From: JAFGDI01 sp963667715
GTDB taxonomy: Bacteria; Planctomycetota; Phycisphaerae; Sedimentisphaerales; SM23-30
Length of the DNA: 64,000 nucleotides
Assembly: GCA_963667715.1 (NCBI GenBank)
Contig: OY763926.1
Coordinates: 62,001-126,000, forward strand
Reading direction: 5' to 3'
Shown here: positions 52,802-61,717 of the stretch, piece after piece
How the letters are laid out: the number at the start of each line of letters is the position of its first letter
Position numbering within the stretch: position 1 is the stretch's first letter
Notes under the pieces: generated by a model
Seen by the model: the letters and a program-made list of their open reading frames with translations, nothing else
The model's database searches: none
Told to the model about the DNA's origin: nothing
Program-made: the position numbers and the translations under genes

Positions 52802-52921
52802 ACAGTCGGTTCAGACAGGGTTGATCCTAACACAACGTACGAAAAGCTTATGGCTGCTCCGTTCCCGGCCTGACCAGGTTCGCTCTGCACGCTTGTCAGG
52901 GACCCTGCCTGAACTGACTGT
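52802..52921 (-). ncRNA. ffs: Signal recognition particle RNA (4.5S-type)
   Basis: On the minus strand the conserved domain IV is unmistakable: CCTGGTCAGGCC, then GGGAACGGAGCAGCC, the Ffh-binding asymmetric loop and GGAA-type tip. The ends pair: CAGTCAGTTCAGGCAGGG with CCCTGTCTGAACCGACTG, giving an almost uninterrupted stem of about 19 bp, so the whole molecule is one long hairpin of about 120 bases. It lacks a separate Alu domain as far as I can see. It lies just upstream of dnaX on the same strand, the common bacterial arrangement. Confidence 0.93.
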
Positions 52922-53486
52922 CTCATTCAATTGCCAAATAAATGTCTGAAAATTAAGACTTTACATTCCTATCCTAACTCCAGCTTTGCCTTACAGCAAA
53001 ATCCTCGCCAGACTTCGCCGTAACGTGCATTGATTATATAGCAATTTTTTACTTTGTCCATTCATTTTTCATTTACTTAATAAACAATTAATGCCGATTA
53101 TTGATACTAGGATGATTAGCGCTTGTGTTTTTCCAGTATTGTTAAACATTATAAATGCTTTTCTCGTATAGATAATGCGGTTTGTAATATCGCTTTTTGA
53201 TTTTTGTAACTTATACACCTTTGTTGTGATTTACTATTTTTTTTATGTCAGCTATTATGGCTGGCTGATAACTGTAAAATCAGCAATGGACAATTGTTTT
53301 ATATATTATTGTAAAAATATTAATTTAGGATAATTGACTGGTATTAGTTTTAGGTTATAATGAGAGATGAATAGGCTGTTTATTTTCCTGAGGCGATTTT
53401 TCTAACGCCCCTCTGGAAATTATATCTGAACCTGTATCTCTCTGAAATTTTCCAGATTAATTTTAGAAAGAAAATTTACCGAAAAA
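52922..53486. other. Intergenic region with a sigma-70-like promoter for the kinase gene
   Basis: Divergent spacer. The right end carries a good promoter at 53334-53361 (separate entry). The remainder is AT-rich; one DnaA-box-like TTATACACC is at about 53212. No gene is supported. The SRP promoter must lie at the left end but is not obvious. Confidence 0.5.
53334..53361 (+). promoter_or_regulatory. Sigma-70-like promoter of the Ser/Thr kinase gene
   Basis: TTGACT (53334-53339), a 16-base spacer and a perfect TATAAT (53356-53361), about 125 bases upstream of the start codon. Confidence 0.7.
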
Positions 53487-54737
53487 ATGGCAGAAACAAA
53501 TGTAGATTCTATTCTGGGCAGAATTGTTGTTGAAAGCAATTTATGTACCGACAAAGAAGTTCAGCATTGTCTTAAAAAGATTGCGAACGGTGGTGCTGCT
53601 ATACAGGGTAATAAGCCCCTCAGCCTCGCCGAAGCTCTTGTTGGGGACGGCTTTATTACTTCTTCTCAGCTTACCAGAGTACGAAAAATTGTCGAAGACT
53701 CCAGACCGACCCAGCAGATACCAGGTTTTCAAATACTTGAAAAACTCGGCGCTGGTGCTATGGCCACTGTTTTTAAAGCTAAACAGGTCTCGCTTGACAG
53801 ATATGTTGCTATTAAGGTTCTGCCTAAACGTCTCAGTGAAAATCCAGAGTATGTAGAACGATTCTATAAAGAGGGTAAAGCCGCTGCCAAACTCAACCAT
53901 AGAAATATCGTTCAGGCGATCGACGTTGGCGAGTCCGGCGGCTACCACTATTTCGTTATGGAATACGTTAAGGGGAAAACCGTATACGATGATCTAGCCG
54001 CCAATCAGGTTTATTCTGAACTTGGGGCTGTCGATATTATCCTACAGGTTACCGATGCTCTTATTCATGCTCATGAAAAGGGGCTTATTCACCGTGACGT
54101 AAAACCAAAAAATGTTATGCTTACCGAAGATGGTACTGCCAAATTGGCCGATATGGGGCTTGCCCGTGAAGCTGCTGATATGGAAGCTGCCAGAATGGAA
54201 GCTGGGCGTGCTTACGGCACACCATACTATATCTCTCCCGAACAGATTCGCGGCGAAGTCGATATTGACTTCAGAGCTGATATTTATTCGCTCGGGGCTA
54301 TGTTCTATCATATGGTTACCGGTAAGGTACCGTTTGAAGCTTCTACTCCATCGGCTGTTATGCACAAGCATCTCAAAGAACAGCTTGTTCCGCCTGACCA
54401 TATAAATAGATCACTTAGCGTGGGTGTTGCTGAAGTTATCGAAACGATGATGGCTAAACGCCGTAAAGATCGCTACGATTCTGCCGCGCTGCTCAAAGAA
54501 GACCTACTTAGTATCAAAGAAGGTACTCCTCCGCTTCATGCCCATAAGGATTTCGATCCTGGTATGCTCGACTCGCTTGAGACCAGCGGCACTGAAATGG
54601 AACTCGACCTTGATGACGTCGCGAATGCCCAGCCTCAGATGCTCGGACTCAAAATCGCCGTCATTATACTTGCCGGCCTGTTGAGTATCTCGATTCTTGT
54701 TATTATCCTGCTTATGTCCGGCGGAGATAAAGCCTGA
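53487..54737 (+). CDS. Tail-anchored Ser/Thr protein kinase
   Basis: A 416-residue Hanks-type kinase. The first 75 residues are a small domain (LGRIVVESNLCTDKEVQ, then LAEALVGDGFITSSQL), similar to repeats at the N-terminus of GspE/MshE proteins. The kinase domain (about 80-345) has the glycine loop GAGAMATVF, AIKVL with K110, HRDVKPKNVML (catalytic Asp 204), ADMGLA in place of DFG, and GTPYYISPEQ. Residues of about 391-411 are a single C-terminal membrane segment with a six-residue tail, so the kinase domain faces the cytosol. Phe to Met in the metal motif is a mild change. Substrates are unknown. Confidence 0.93.
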   Translation: MAETNVDSILGRIVVESNLCTDKEVQHCLKKIANGGAAIQGNKPLSLAEALVGDGFITSSQLTRVRKIVEDSRPTQQIPGFQILEKLGAGAMATVFKAKQVSLDRYVAIKVLPKRLSENPEYVERFYKEGKAAAKLNHRNIVQAIDVGESGGYHYFVMEYVKGKTVYDDLAANQVYSELGAVDIILQVTDALIHAHEKGLIHRDVKPKNVMLTEDGTAKLADMGLAREAADMEAARMEAGRAYGTPYYISPEQIRGEVDIDFRADIYSLGAMFYHMVTGKVPFEASTPSAVMHKHLKEQLVPPDHINRSLSVGVAEVIETMMAKRRKDRYDSAALLKEDLLSIKEGTPPLHAHKDFDPGMLDSLETSGTEMELDLDDVANAQPQMLGLKIAVIILAGLLSISILVIILLMSGGDKA

Positions 54738-54764
54738 CCGTAATCTTGATAATATAATAATAAA

Positions 54765-54811
54765 CAAAAAAATCCCTGTCTCGATATTTATCAGACAGGG
54801 ATTTTTTATTG
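54765..54811. terminator. Bidirectional terminator
   Basis: AAAAAATCCCTGTCT pairs perfectly with AGACAGGGATTTTTT, between the converging kinase and CsgG-like genes. Confidence 0.93.
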
Positions 54812-54831
54812 TCTATATGGTTGCCTTAAAT

Positions 54832-56151
54832 TTAGCGTGGATCGCCCGGCAAAACAACCTTGCCGTTTTTATCCGGCTGTATCAGGCCAGCTCTACCGTT
54901 TCTATTCTCTTTAATGATCGGGTCTAGCTTCGTGCAATAATTACCTGTCTTGACCAGTCCTATATCGCCATCGATTACCTTACCGATTGACATCTTATCA
55001 TTTACCTGTTCAATTTTAATAACGATTTTTTTGCCGCCGAATCTGCCGAGTACTTCACCTGTCTCAGGGTCCAGTATAGTTTCGTTGCCAGCTTCGATCG
55101 AATAGCGGTCACCAACCTTAACGTTTACGCCGCCGCCTGTGATTATCACATTGTCACCGATCACCTGTGCAACTCTCGCCGGAAAGACCGATTCGATTGT
55201 CTTATCAGATATCCGCTCTGCAATTATGCGTGTTATGATAAGCAGCTGATCATCTATATCCAGCTTGCCATAATCATTTCTATCTCTACGCTGTGCCATT
55301 ATATCAGCATGCTTTAGCCACACGTCAAGCGTATCTGCACATACTGTCTTACTGGTACCAACTGCAACTATTCTCAGGTCAACTGTTACCTTGGCCTCAA
55401 ACTTTGGATTATAAAAGCCCAGTGTCTCTGACCCTCTTGAATGATCGCCAACTCTGAAATCTCTTATCGAGCCTGTCATTATATAATCTGCACCAGAGAT
55501 CAGACCTAGTAGTACCTGCTGTTTAAATGTCGCTTCGCCGCTTGTCACCAGTCTGTTTTCCGCTGCGATATCAGCCAGATATTCTCTATCTACAACATCG
55601 AGCTTATTACTCTTTGTCAACTGCACGCCAAGCTCCGCCGAGATACCATCGGTAAGTTTCTCCGCTGTTAGCTCCTTGCCGAAAAACTCAACCTTCGCAC
55701 CTCTTACATGCAATGGCAATACGGCGATCGTATCATTTTTAATTTCGCCCAGAGCCGTCTGCTTTTCTTTGTATACTTCAGCTTCGATCTTAACGTACCA
55801 GCTATCTTCTTCCAGCTGACTGCTTTCAGTTACATTATAACTTTTCACATAACCTTGAAATCTCTTCAGATAGATACTTGCCGAGCTATCCACCATAACC
55901 GATTTCTGATTTGCATTGCCCATACCCAGCATCATATTTGCCTCAGATTCCGATGCAAACATCTTATATGGTATCCTGGCAATTGAGATACTGGCACCAC
56001 GTACCTGCTGGGCCGCGCTTACCAGTGCATTATCTACTGCTTCCAGATAGCTCTTGCCGTAGCCTTCTGCGGTTGTACTGGCTGTCTCAATTCCTGCCCG
56101 CACAATACCTGACGCCAGCACCAGTATAAATAGTATATGTTTAATCTTCAT
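54832..56151 (-). CDS. CsgG/FlgT-like secreted protein
   Basis: A 439-residue exported protein (signal MKIKHILFILVLASGIVRAG). An N-terminal LPP20/FlgT-like domain covers about 20-135 (SYLEAVDNALVSAAQQVRGA). The central CsgG-like domain runs from TIAVLPLHV to about 315 and includes LDVVDREYLADIAAENRLV and ISGADYIMTGSIRDF, and a C-terminal beta-rich domain follows. Related proteins form outer-membrane pores (CsgG) or periplasmic flagellar rings (FlgT). There is no lipobox cysteine, unlike CsgG. It is last in the COG3014-YcfL-LpoB-CsgG run on the minus strand, so it probably acts with these lipoproteins in the envelope. Confidence 0.82.
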   Translation of the reverse strand: MKIKHILFILVLASGIVRAGIETASTTAEGYGKSYLEAVDNALVSAAQQVRGASISIARIPYKMFASESEANMMLGMGNANQKSVMVDSSASIYLKRFQGYVKSYNVTESSQLEEDSWYVKIEAEVYKEKQTALGEIKNDTIAVLPLHVRGAKVEFFGKELTAEKLTDGISAELGVQLTKSNKLDVVDREYLADIAAENRLVTSGEATFKQQVLLGLISGADYIMTGSIRDFRVGDHSRGSETLGFYNPKFEAKVTVDLRIVAVGTSKTVCADTLDVWLKHADIMAQRRDRNDYGKLDIDDQLLIITRIIAERISDKTIESVFPARVAQVIGDNVIITGGGVNVKVGDRYSIEAGNETILDPETGEVLGRFGGKKIVIKIEQVNDKMSIGKVIDGDIGLVKTGNYCTKLDPIIKENRNGRAGLIQPDKNGKVVLPGDPR

Positions 56152-56279
56152 TGTAATTCCCTTTTACTATAATGTCAGGGCCGCGATCCCATAGCTGAGA
56201 CGCGGCCCTTGTACTTATCCTTGTATTATTGTAATCTTACCAGCCGCCACTATCGGTCAGCTGATAGCTAATAGCCTAA

Positions 56280-56888
56280 TTACCATGATACTGATTTGTT
56301 ACTGCCGCGTTTGCCGATCACTTCTTCCTTCTGCCAGATTACCAGACCGCTGCTGATATCACTTACTTTCAGCTGGAAGTAATATTCGATCTGCTGGGTC
56401 TTGCTGTCTACCTTGACGTTTCTCTGGAGGATCTTACCTGCCATTGAAAGATCTGGTGCGATCAACTGGCCTTTGGCTACGGTTGTGTTCTGGTTAAACT
56501 CATCGTTCTCTCTCAGGTCACGTGCTTCGTGGATCATGTTATCAACTTTGTTCTTACCTACCGCACTTGTCAGTACAACACGACCACCATTTAGCAGTTC
56601 TTCTTCGATCTTGGCTGTTAGCTGATCGGTATCGATTCTCTGCATTGTATCGTTAACGATAGTTGACACTGCCATAACATAGCGTCCGCCGTCCGGCTTA
56701 CTCAGCTGTGGCGATCTGCTCATAGACTCGATCATTACCGAGGCTGCACGAGCAAAGTCACGATAGTCCAGGCCCATTACTGCTTTGCCTGTATCGTTTA
56801 CTGTATCTATATTACTTGTCGGTGTTTCACAGCCAACAATACCAGCGGCCATAACAGCCATAACTAAAGTCATAATTAGTTTCTTCAT
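56280..56888 (-). CDS. LpoB-like lipoprotein (penicillin-binding-protein activator family)
   Basis: A 202-residue lipoprotein, signal MKKLIMTLVMAVMAAGIVGC with lipobox VGC. The mature part matches the LpoB family: GLDYRDFARAASVMIESMSR, then KPDGGRYVMAVSTIVNDTMQ, a LTAKIEEELLNGGRVVLTSA helix-strand unit, and GLVIWQKEEVIGKRG at the end. In E. coli LpoB crosses the periplasm to stimulate PBP1b. Here the long proline-rich linker is short. ATG 56888 is chosen over 56906, though the latter also has a ribosome-site-like AAAGG upstream. It lies in a lipoprotein operon. Confidence 0.9.
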   Translation of the reverse strand: MKKLIMTLVMAVMAAGIVGCETPTSNIDTVNDTGKAVMGLDYRDFARAASVMIESMSRSPQLSKPDGGRYVMAVSTIVNDTMQRIDTDQLTAKIEEELLNGGRVVLTSAVGKNKVDNMIHEARDLRENDEFNQNTTVAKGQLIAPDLSMAGKILQRNVKVDSKTQQIEYYFQLKVSDISSGLVIWQKEEVIGKRGSNKSVSW

Positions 56889-56990
56889 CTTGCTTTTACC
56901 TTTCACTATGACAGGTCTTTTTACTACCTGGTTATTATTTCAACTTTTTACTGTTCGATTTCTAATCGGCCACCGGCCAACTATATTATC

Positions 56991-57428
56991 CTAGTAGTTC
57001 TTTCTTATATAGATCTTGAAATCGGTCGCTTCTTTACGTGGCGAGGTGCCAAAGAAGTTGAAGTCCGCCCCTGGTTCTGCACTCAGCAGTTTCCAGGTTG
57101 AGCTCTGGGTGTCCAGTGGGAAATCATTTACGTCCAGCCATTCAAACTTATACTGGAAACGCTTGATGTGCTTTGAACGGTTGTGACCTTTAATGTTCAC
57201 GTCCAGATAGCCCGCTGTATTGAATCTCTTATTAACGTTCAAAATATCGATACCGTCACCAAAAAGATCGCTTATCGGATTGGTAACTATACGGGTTAGG
57301 TTATTATCTGTTACTGTATCTGTCGCCACTCCCTGCTGAAGCTGAACTCTGGAATCTGGGCTCCCTGAACCGCAGCCTGCAATAAATACTGTAGCGGCAA
57401 GCATTAGCAAACTTTTTCTTATTTTCAT
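56991..57428 (-). CDS. YcfL-family lipoprotein
   Basis: A 145-residue exported lipoprotein (MKIRKSLLMLAATVFIAGCG, lipobox AGC). The mature part follows DUF1425/YcfL: a strand-rich domain with FQYKFEWLDVNDFPLDTQSS, TWKLLSAEPGADFNFFGTSP and TDFKIYIRKNY at the end. I chose ATG 57428, with AAGGAG upstream, over 57452. YcfL sits beside LpoB in gamma-proteobacteria too (ycfL-lpoB), so the same neighbourhood here supports both calls. Its molecular role is unknown. Confidence 0.9.
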   Translation of the reverse strand: MKIRKSLLMLAATVFIAGCGSGSPDSRVQLQQGVATDTVTDNNLTRIVTNPISDLFGDGIDILNVNKRFNTAGYLDVNIKGHNRSKHIKRFQYKFEWLDVNDFPLDTQSSTWKLLSAEPGADFNFFGTSPRKEATDFKIYIRKNY

Positions 57429-57487
57429 ATTGGTTTCTCCTTGAATTGGCATAATTAATACTATTGTATCTCTATCTTATAGATCAT

Positions 57488-58867
57488 TTATTCAAATGAT
57501 ATTATATCATATACTGGTACACTTGTTAACACTGGAAGTTTCACATAAATTATAGCATTTTTACAGTCCGGCAACTCGATAACTTTCTCCTCGTTACCTG
57601 GAATTGTAATATTCACTTTTTTATCTTCCGGCATATCCATCCGTATTACCTGGAAATCTTTTGGCAGCGAAGTCCACATACGAACGTCAGCTGTTGTCGA
57701 AATTACCACTGTCGCCAGTGCTGCCAGACGTACCATTGGCGACTGGTCACGCAGCGAATATTGCAATACGGCCTTCGCTGTCGCGCTCATGATCGCTCTG
57801 GTTAGTGTCATACCAAACTCTTTCTTAAACTCAGTCTGAATAACCTTATCCATACTCGTGATCTTTTCACTCTTTAAGATATCTTCGTTTAATGACACTG
57901 TCAGGTTAGCAGTTGCCGCGCCTCGGCTCTCCAGTTTCGGTAGGGCGATCGTAATATATATAAACTCACCGCTTACCGGTATCGGCAAACCAAACCGCAT
58001 CTCTTCCCTTACCGGACAAAGACCGTTTTCATATATTACCCATACGTTACTGCCCGGTGCTTTGTTCTCCAGCGCTATCCCTTCTACCATCTTAAAATCT
58101 GCTACGATATATTCATTATCGCTATTCATCCCCGCCGACTCTTTCAGCAGGTCAAGGCTCTTACTGTAGTCGCCGTCCAGGTAAAAGAATAAACCCGCCA
58201 TATAATTCGCAAATGGATTTACAAAGTCGCTAAAGACTTCATACTTCTCCAGATCCGGATAGTTGCGAGATATCAGCTCGTCAAACTTGCTGTTGTCAAC
58301 TGGCTGAGCATTTTTATTCTCTTTATTCTTCTTATCTACATCTTTTTGTAGTTTATCTACTTCCTTATTGTAATATTCTAATGCCCGACGCTGTCTGTCC
58401 AGTGCCCGGTTAAACTCTACTCTCGCCAGCTCATTATTGCCCAGCTCCATAAAGTTCAAGCCTTTATAGACATTGGCCATTATCCCATCATAAGTCTTGC
58501 CCAGATATGCAACTACATTATCATTGATAAGTGTTGAGCCAACAGTTTCGCCGGCCTTATTTCTATCTGCCGCATGCTTGTTCATCATCTCTTCGGCAGT
58601 GTCAAAGTAGCTGTTACTCTTTTCCAGATCGTTCTGCATACGGGTTATCGTACCAGCGTTCAAACACCAGAGTACATCTTCTCCCTTACCGCTTTTCTTC
58701 TTGGAGATCTTTGACTCAGAATATTCCAACGCCAGATCATACTGACCGGTGGTATAATATTCGTTAAACTTTTGGATCGCTGCTTTCGGTGGGTTACAGC
58801 CGCAGACAACTACCAACACCGAAAACATCAGAACACTGACCAAAATTCTTTTCACTTTTAACATCAT
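57488..58867 (-). CDS. COG3014-like lipoprotein with TPR-like N-terminal half
   Basis: A 459-residue exported lipoprotein (signal to VVVCGCN). The N-terminal half has TPR-like repeats (NEYYTTGQYDLALEYSESK, LNAGTITRMQNDLEKSNSYF) and a lysine-rich coiled stretch (DKLQKDVDKKNKENKN). The second half has strand-rich segments (VWVIYENGLCPVREEMRFGL, FIYITIALPKLE). This matches the COG3014 group of uncharacterised lipoproteins, which lie next to YcfL and LpoB homologues in several Gram-negative genomes. It heads the run. ATG 58867 or 58864 could be the start. Confidence 0.8.
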   Translation of the reverse strand: MMLKVKRILVSVLMFSVLVVVCGCNPPKAAIQKFNEYYTTGQYDLALEYSESKISKKKSGKGEDVLWCLNAGTITRMQNDLEKSNSYFDTAEEMMNKHAADRNKAGETVGSTLINDNVVAYLGKTYDGIMANVYKGLNFMELGNNELARVEFNRALDRQRRALEYYNKEVDKLQKDVDKKNKENKNAQPVDNSKFDELISRNYPDLEKYEVFSDFVNPFANYMAGLFFYLDGDYSKSLDLLKESAGMNSDNEYIVADFKMVEGIALENKAPGSNVWVIYENGLCPVREEMRFGLPIPVSGEFIYITIALPKLESRGAATANLTVSLNEDILKSEKITSMDKVIQTEFKKEFGMTLTRAIMSATAKAVLQYSLRDQSPMVRLAALATVVISTTADVRMWTSLPKDFQVIRMDMPEDKKVNITIPGNEEKVIELPDCKNAIIYVKLPVLTSVPVYDIISFE

Positions 58868-58990
58868 TATTCCTTAATTACTATGACGCTCACCTTTCGC
58901 GCCTCGACGGTAAATATCTCTACCGCCATTATATATTAACAACTGCCACTCAGCATATTTCTAACTTCTAATTTCTAAATCATAAATCCT

Positions 58991-59010
58991 GTCCCGATGC
59001 ATATCGGGAC
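58991..59010. repeat. CCCGAT/ATCGGG palindrome, copy 3
   Basis: GTCCCGAT-GCAT-ATCGGGAC, an 8-bp perfect stem just past the stop of the FAH-family gene, reading from the minus strand. Confidence 0.75.
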
Positions 59011-59018
59011 TATTCTAC

Positions 59019-59804
59019 TTACATCACCGTATTTTCCAAACTACCTATATTGGCGATCTCTACCTTTATATGGTCGCCCGGCTGCATGAATATCTTCGGG
59101 TCGCGTGCAAAACCTACTCCCGGAGGGGTCCCGGTCAATATCAGCGTCCCCGGCTCAAGTGTCATGCACTTTGATATGAAACTTACTATCTCAAATGGAT
59201 TATAGATCATATCCGTGGTATTACTTTCCTGCATCACATATCCGTTCAATGTAGACCGGATTTCCAACCCAATCGGGTTCAGATCTGTCACTACACATGG
59301 CCCGACAGGGCAGAAAGTATCAAAGCTCTTGCCTCTCACCCATTGCACATCGTGCTTCTGGCAATCTCTGGCCGTAACATCATTTACGCAGGTATAACCA
59401 TATATATATTCTTCGGCATCTTCTGCATCGATATTGAATGCTTTTTTGCCTATTATTATTCCAAGCTCAGCCTCAAAATCGATCTGCGCGGGAGCCATTC
59501 CTGGTCGCACAATATTTCCACCATGATAGTTTAGTGAGCTGGTCGCCTTCATAAATATCACTGGGGTATCTGGTGCATTATCCCTGTCAAATTCCTGGAC
59601 ATGAGCCGCATAATTTAACCCAAGTGCGATTATATTCGGTGGAACCACCGGCGGCAGATATTGCTTGATCGAAGTCTCATCGATCATTGTCCCTGTACCC
59701 TTTACTGCCCCAGGTATCTCTCCTTTGGCCAGTTCAATGCCATTATCCGTCACTATACCTGTCTGTTTGTCACCATTCTGGTCAATAAAACGTATAACTT
59801 TCAT
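59019..59804 (-). CDS. Fumarylacetoacetate hydrolase family protein
   Basis: A 261-residue FAH-fold enzyme. FEAELGIIIGKKAFNIDAED carries the acidic metal ligands, VNDVTARDCQK is the conserved active-site segment, and GTLILTGTPPGVGFAR is the family signature near the C-terminus. Members act on 2-oxo acids (hydrolases, decarboxylases, isomerases of aromatic or sugar catabolism), and the substrate here cannot be told. It lies between prmC and the COG3014 gene on the minus strand, with palindrome copy 3 behind it. Confidence 0.9.
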   Translation of the reverse strand: MKVIRFIDQNGDKQTGIVTDNGIELAKGEIPGAVKGTGTMIDETSIKQYLPPVVPPNIIALGLNYAAHVQEFDRDNAPDTPVIFMKATSSLNYHGGNIVRPGMAPAQIDFEAELGIIIGKKAFNIDAEDAEEYIYGYTCVNDVTARDCQKHDVQWVRGKSFDTFCPVGPCVVTDLNPIGLEIRSTLNGYVMQESNTTDMIYNPFEIVSFISKCMTLEPGTLILTGTPPGVGFARDPKIFMQPGDHIKVEIANIGSLENTVM

Positions 59805-59905
59805 TGTGTCCCCATTTTATGTTATATATTTAGGTATAGGGCCTTTGTACGCAGCATGATTTAATATACTCAAGCTAAGGTGTTAAGTGGCTTCTAATAA
59901 ATAGC

Positions 59906-60796
59906 TTACGATATTTTTGTCGCCTTTACCACTCTGTCATGACCCTGTATATCTTTTATCACTTTTACTTCTGTCAGGTATCCGCTATCTTCAAACATCT
60001 TTGATACCGCCGGACCCTGTTCATATCCGATCTCTACCATAAGAGCACCTTTTTCAGCTAAAAAGCTATTTGCCTCTGCAACTATTGTCTTATAGTAAGC
60101 CAGACCATTATCATCGGCTTTTAACGCCTGAATTGGTTCATATTCTGACACATTTTTTTCGATTTTAGCAAATTCAACCTCTGAGATATACGGCGGGTTA
60201 GAAACGATCAGGTCAAATACCCGCTTACCGCTATCAGCTATGCTATTAAACATGTCACTATGGCAGATTTTCGCCCGCTCTTCAACCCCATGCAGCTCCG
60301 CATTGCCAGAGGCAACCTCAAGTGCCGCTTCTGATATGTCAGACATGATTACTTCGCTATCTTCGACGCTCGCCGAAATGGTAATACCAAGACAGCCGCT
60401 ACCGCAGCATAGATCCAGACAGCTCGCCGGCCCGTCATTATGATAGTCTTTCTGCAGAAAATCCATCGCATGACTTGCTAGTAGTTCTGTTTCAGGACGC
60501 GGGATCAATACCGCCGAGCTAACATTGAATCGCCGGCTAAAAAACTCCTTATATCCCACCAAATACGCTACCGGCTCATGAACGCCACATCTCTTCACCA
60601 TTGACCGGAACTCACCTAGGATATCGTCGCCCGGAACATGGTCAAAACGGGTATATAGCTCTATTCGCTGACATTTCATACTGTGCGAGAGCAATATTTC
60701 CGCACATAACCGGCTGCTTTCTACATTATTCTTGCTAAAATAGTCTGTTGTCCATTCCAGCAGCCGTTTAATATTCCATTCCTGGTTGTTACTCAT
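59906..60796 (-). CDS. prmC: Peptide chain release factor N5-glutamine methyltransferase
   Basis: A 296-residue SAM-dependent methyltransferase that modifies the GGQ glutamine of RF1/RF2. Visible are the N-terminal helical domain (residues 1-80), GYKEFFSRRFNVSSAVLIPR with PETELL following, the SAM site LDLCCGSGCLGI, and the substrate-binding NPPYIS. Length is normal. prfA does not lie next to it, unlike many genomes. Confidence 0.95.
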   Translation of the reverse strand: MSNNQEWNIKRLLEWTTDYFSKNNVESSRLCAEILLSHSMKCQRIELYTRFDHVPGDDILGEFRSMVKRCGVHEPVAYLVGYKEFFSRRFNVSSAVLIPRPETELLASHAMDFLQKDYHNDGPASCLDLCCGSGCLGITISASVEDSEVIMSDISEAALEVASGNAELHGVEERAKICHSDMFNSIADSGKRVFDLIVSNPPYISEVEFAKIEKNVSEYEPIQALKADDNGLAYYKTIVAEANSFLAEKGALMVEIGYEQGPAVSKMFEDSGYLTEVKVIKDIQGHDRVVKATKIS

Positions 60797-61084
60797 TTAC
60801 TTCCTTGTACTTACAGCAATTACACCGTGATTGCTGCTATTATGTTCAAATCTATACATATAACCAACTGTTAATTATTGCAGCTGGCTAATTATACCTT
60901 CTGGTCTCTCGCCCCTAACCGTAATACATGATATTATCGCAATAGCACTCCTGTATTCAACAAAGAATCAGAATAAATATTACTTAAACACGCTTTTTTC
61001 GCAGAATTATAAAAATGAATGTAACAAGATCGCATTTTTATGCGTCCTATTATCGATTACTGAAAATGATTTTAGATTTAGAAT

Positions 61085-61442
61085 AACCTGTTCGATACAG
61101 GCAATTGCATGAATTATAACTGGCAGGATGAGCGACCGTTGGTCTTGATGGTAACGGCCCTTGGAGCAATTATTTTCAATATTGTTCCCACGCAACTGGA
61201 GAATGGATGCACAGTTACTCCTTTGCATATCTTTATGCAAGCTGTCGTAAAGACCCGGCCCGTATTCGGGCAGTTATCCAGTCGAAAAAGCCTTGCTATT
61301 CTATATATAATAAAGCTTTAGTGCCGGAAACTAAGCTTATAAAAGACAAAAGAATTTCATTCCCTCTCCTATGATAGAAGTATTGTAGGGAAAACCTGTG
61401 GTATTTTTTCTTCGTTTGTTACCCATACCGCAGGTTTTTTTT
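61085..61442 (+). ncRNA. Candidate structured non-coding RNA ending in an intrinsic terminator
   Basis: Plus-strand hairpins seen by eye: CCTGT-TCGAT-ACAGG (61088-61102), CCGTT..AACGG near 61137-61166, TTGCAT-ATCTTT-ATGCAA near 61223-61240, CCCG..CGGG near 61255-61271, and AAGCTTTAGT..ACTAAGCTT near 61313-61338. The end is AAAACCTGTGGTAT pairing with ATACCGCAGGTTTT, then a T run (61391-61442). No plus-strand gene precedes it. The family is not recognised and the 5' end is a guess. Confidence 0.4.
61391..61442 (+). terminator. Intrinsic terminator in the hcp-prmC spacer
   Basis: AAAACCTGTGGTAT pairs with ATACCGCAGGTTTT around a T-rich loop of about 20 bases and is followed by T8. It suggests a plus-strand transcript. 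Confidence 0.65.
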
Positions 61443-61452
61443 CTTTAGGTAG

Positions 61453-61482
61453 CACAAGTCCCGAAGCACATCGGGACTTGTG
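61453..61482. repeat. CCCGA/TCGGG palindrome, copy 4
   Basis: CACAAGTCCCGA-AGCACA-TCGGGACTTGTG, a perfect 12-bp stem, the strongest copy. A half copy with similar downstream text (ATCGGGACTGCTGATTCTT) follows at about 61575. Confidence 0.8.
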
Positions 61483-61639
61483 ATTCTTAGTATTACATTG
61501 CAAAATGTAAATAGAACTATGGAATGAATGTTATACAAAGTATTGACTTTCTCTTTTGGGCAACACACCCACACATCGGGACTGCTGATTCTTGGTATAA
61601 CCCCGCTAACCATCCCCCCGCGCAAGAGTTCCGGCCTTT

Positions 61640-61657
61640 TCCCGATGCACATCGGGA
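61640..61657. repeat. CCCGAT/ATCGGG palindrome, copy 5
   Basis: TCCCGAT-GCAC-ATCGGGA, identical in stem and loop to the copy at 50545. Confidence 0.75.
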
Positions 61658-61717
61658 TTCTTTAGTCTTCTTCCTTACTTCCCAACCAAATCACAAACTC
61701 CCTAACATCCACACCCG

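Noticed and set aside
52802..52921. tRNA or tmRNA in the dnaX upstream region
   Set aside because: The GGTCAGG...GGAAC/GGAGCAGCC core and the long end-to-end pairing identify SRP RNA instead.
61109..61321. 70-codon plus-strand frame in the hcp-prmC spacer
   Set aside because: No ribosome site, no family resemblance, and it overlaps several perfect hairpins, so it is more likely part of a structured RNA or chance.
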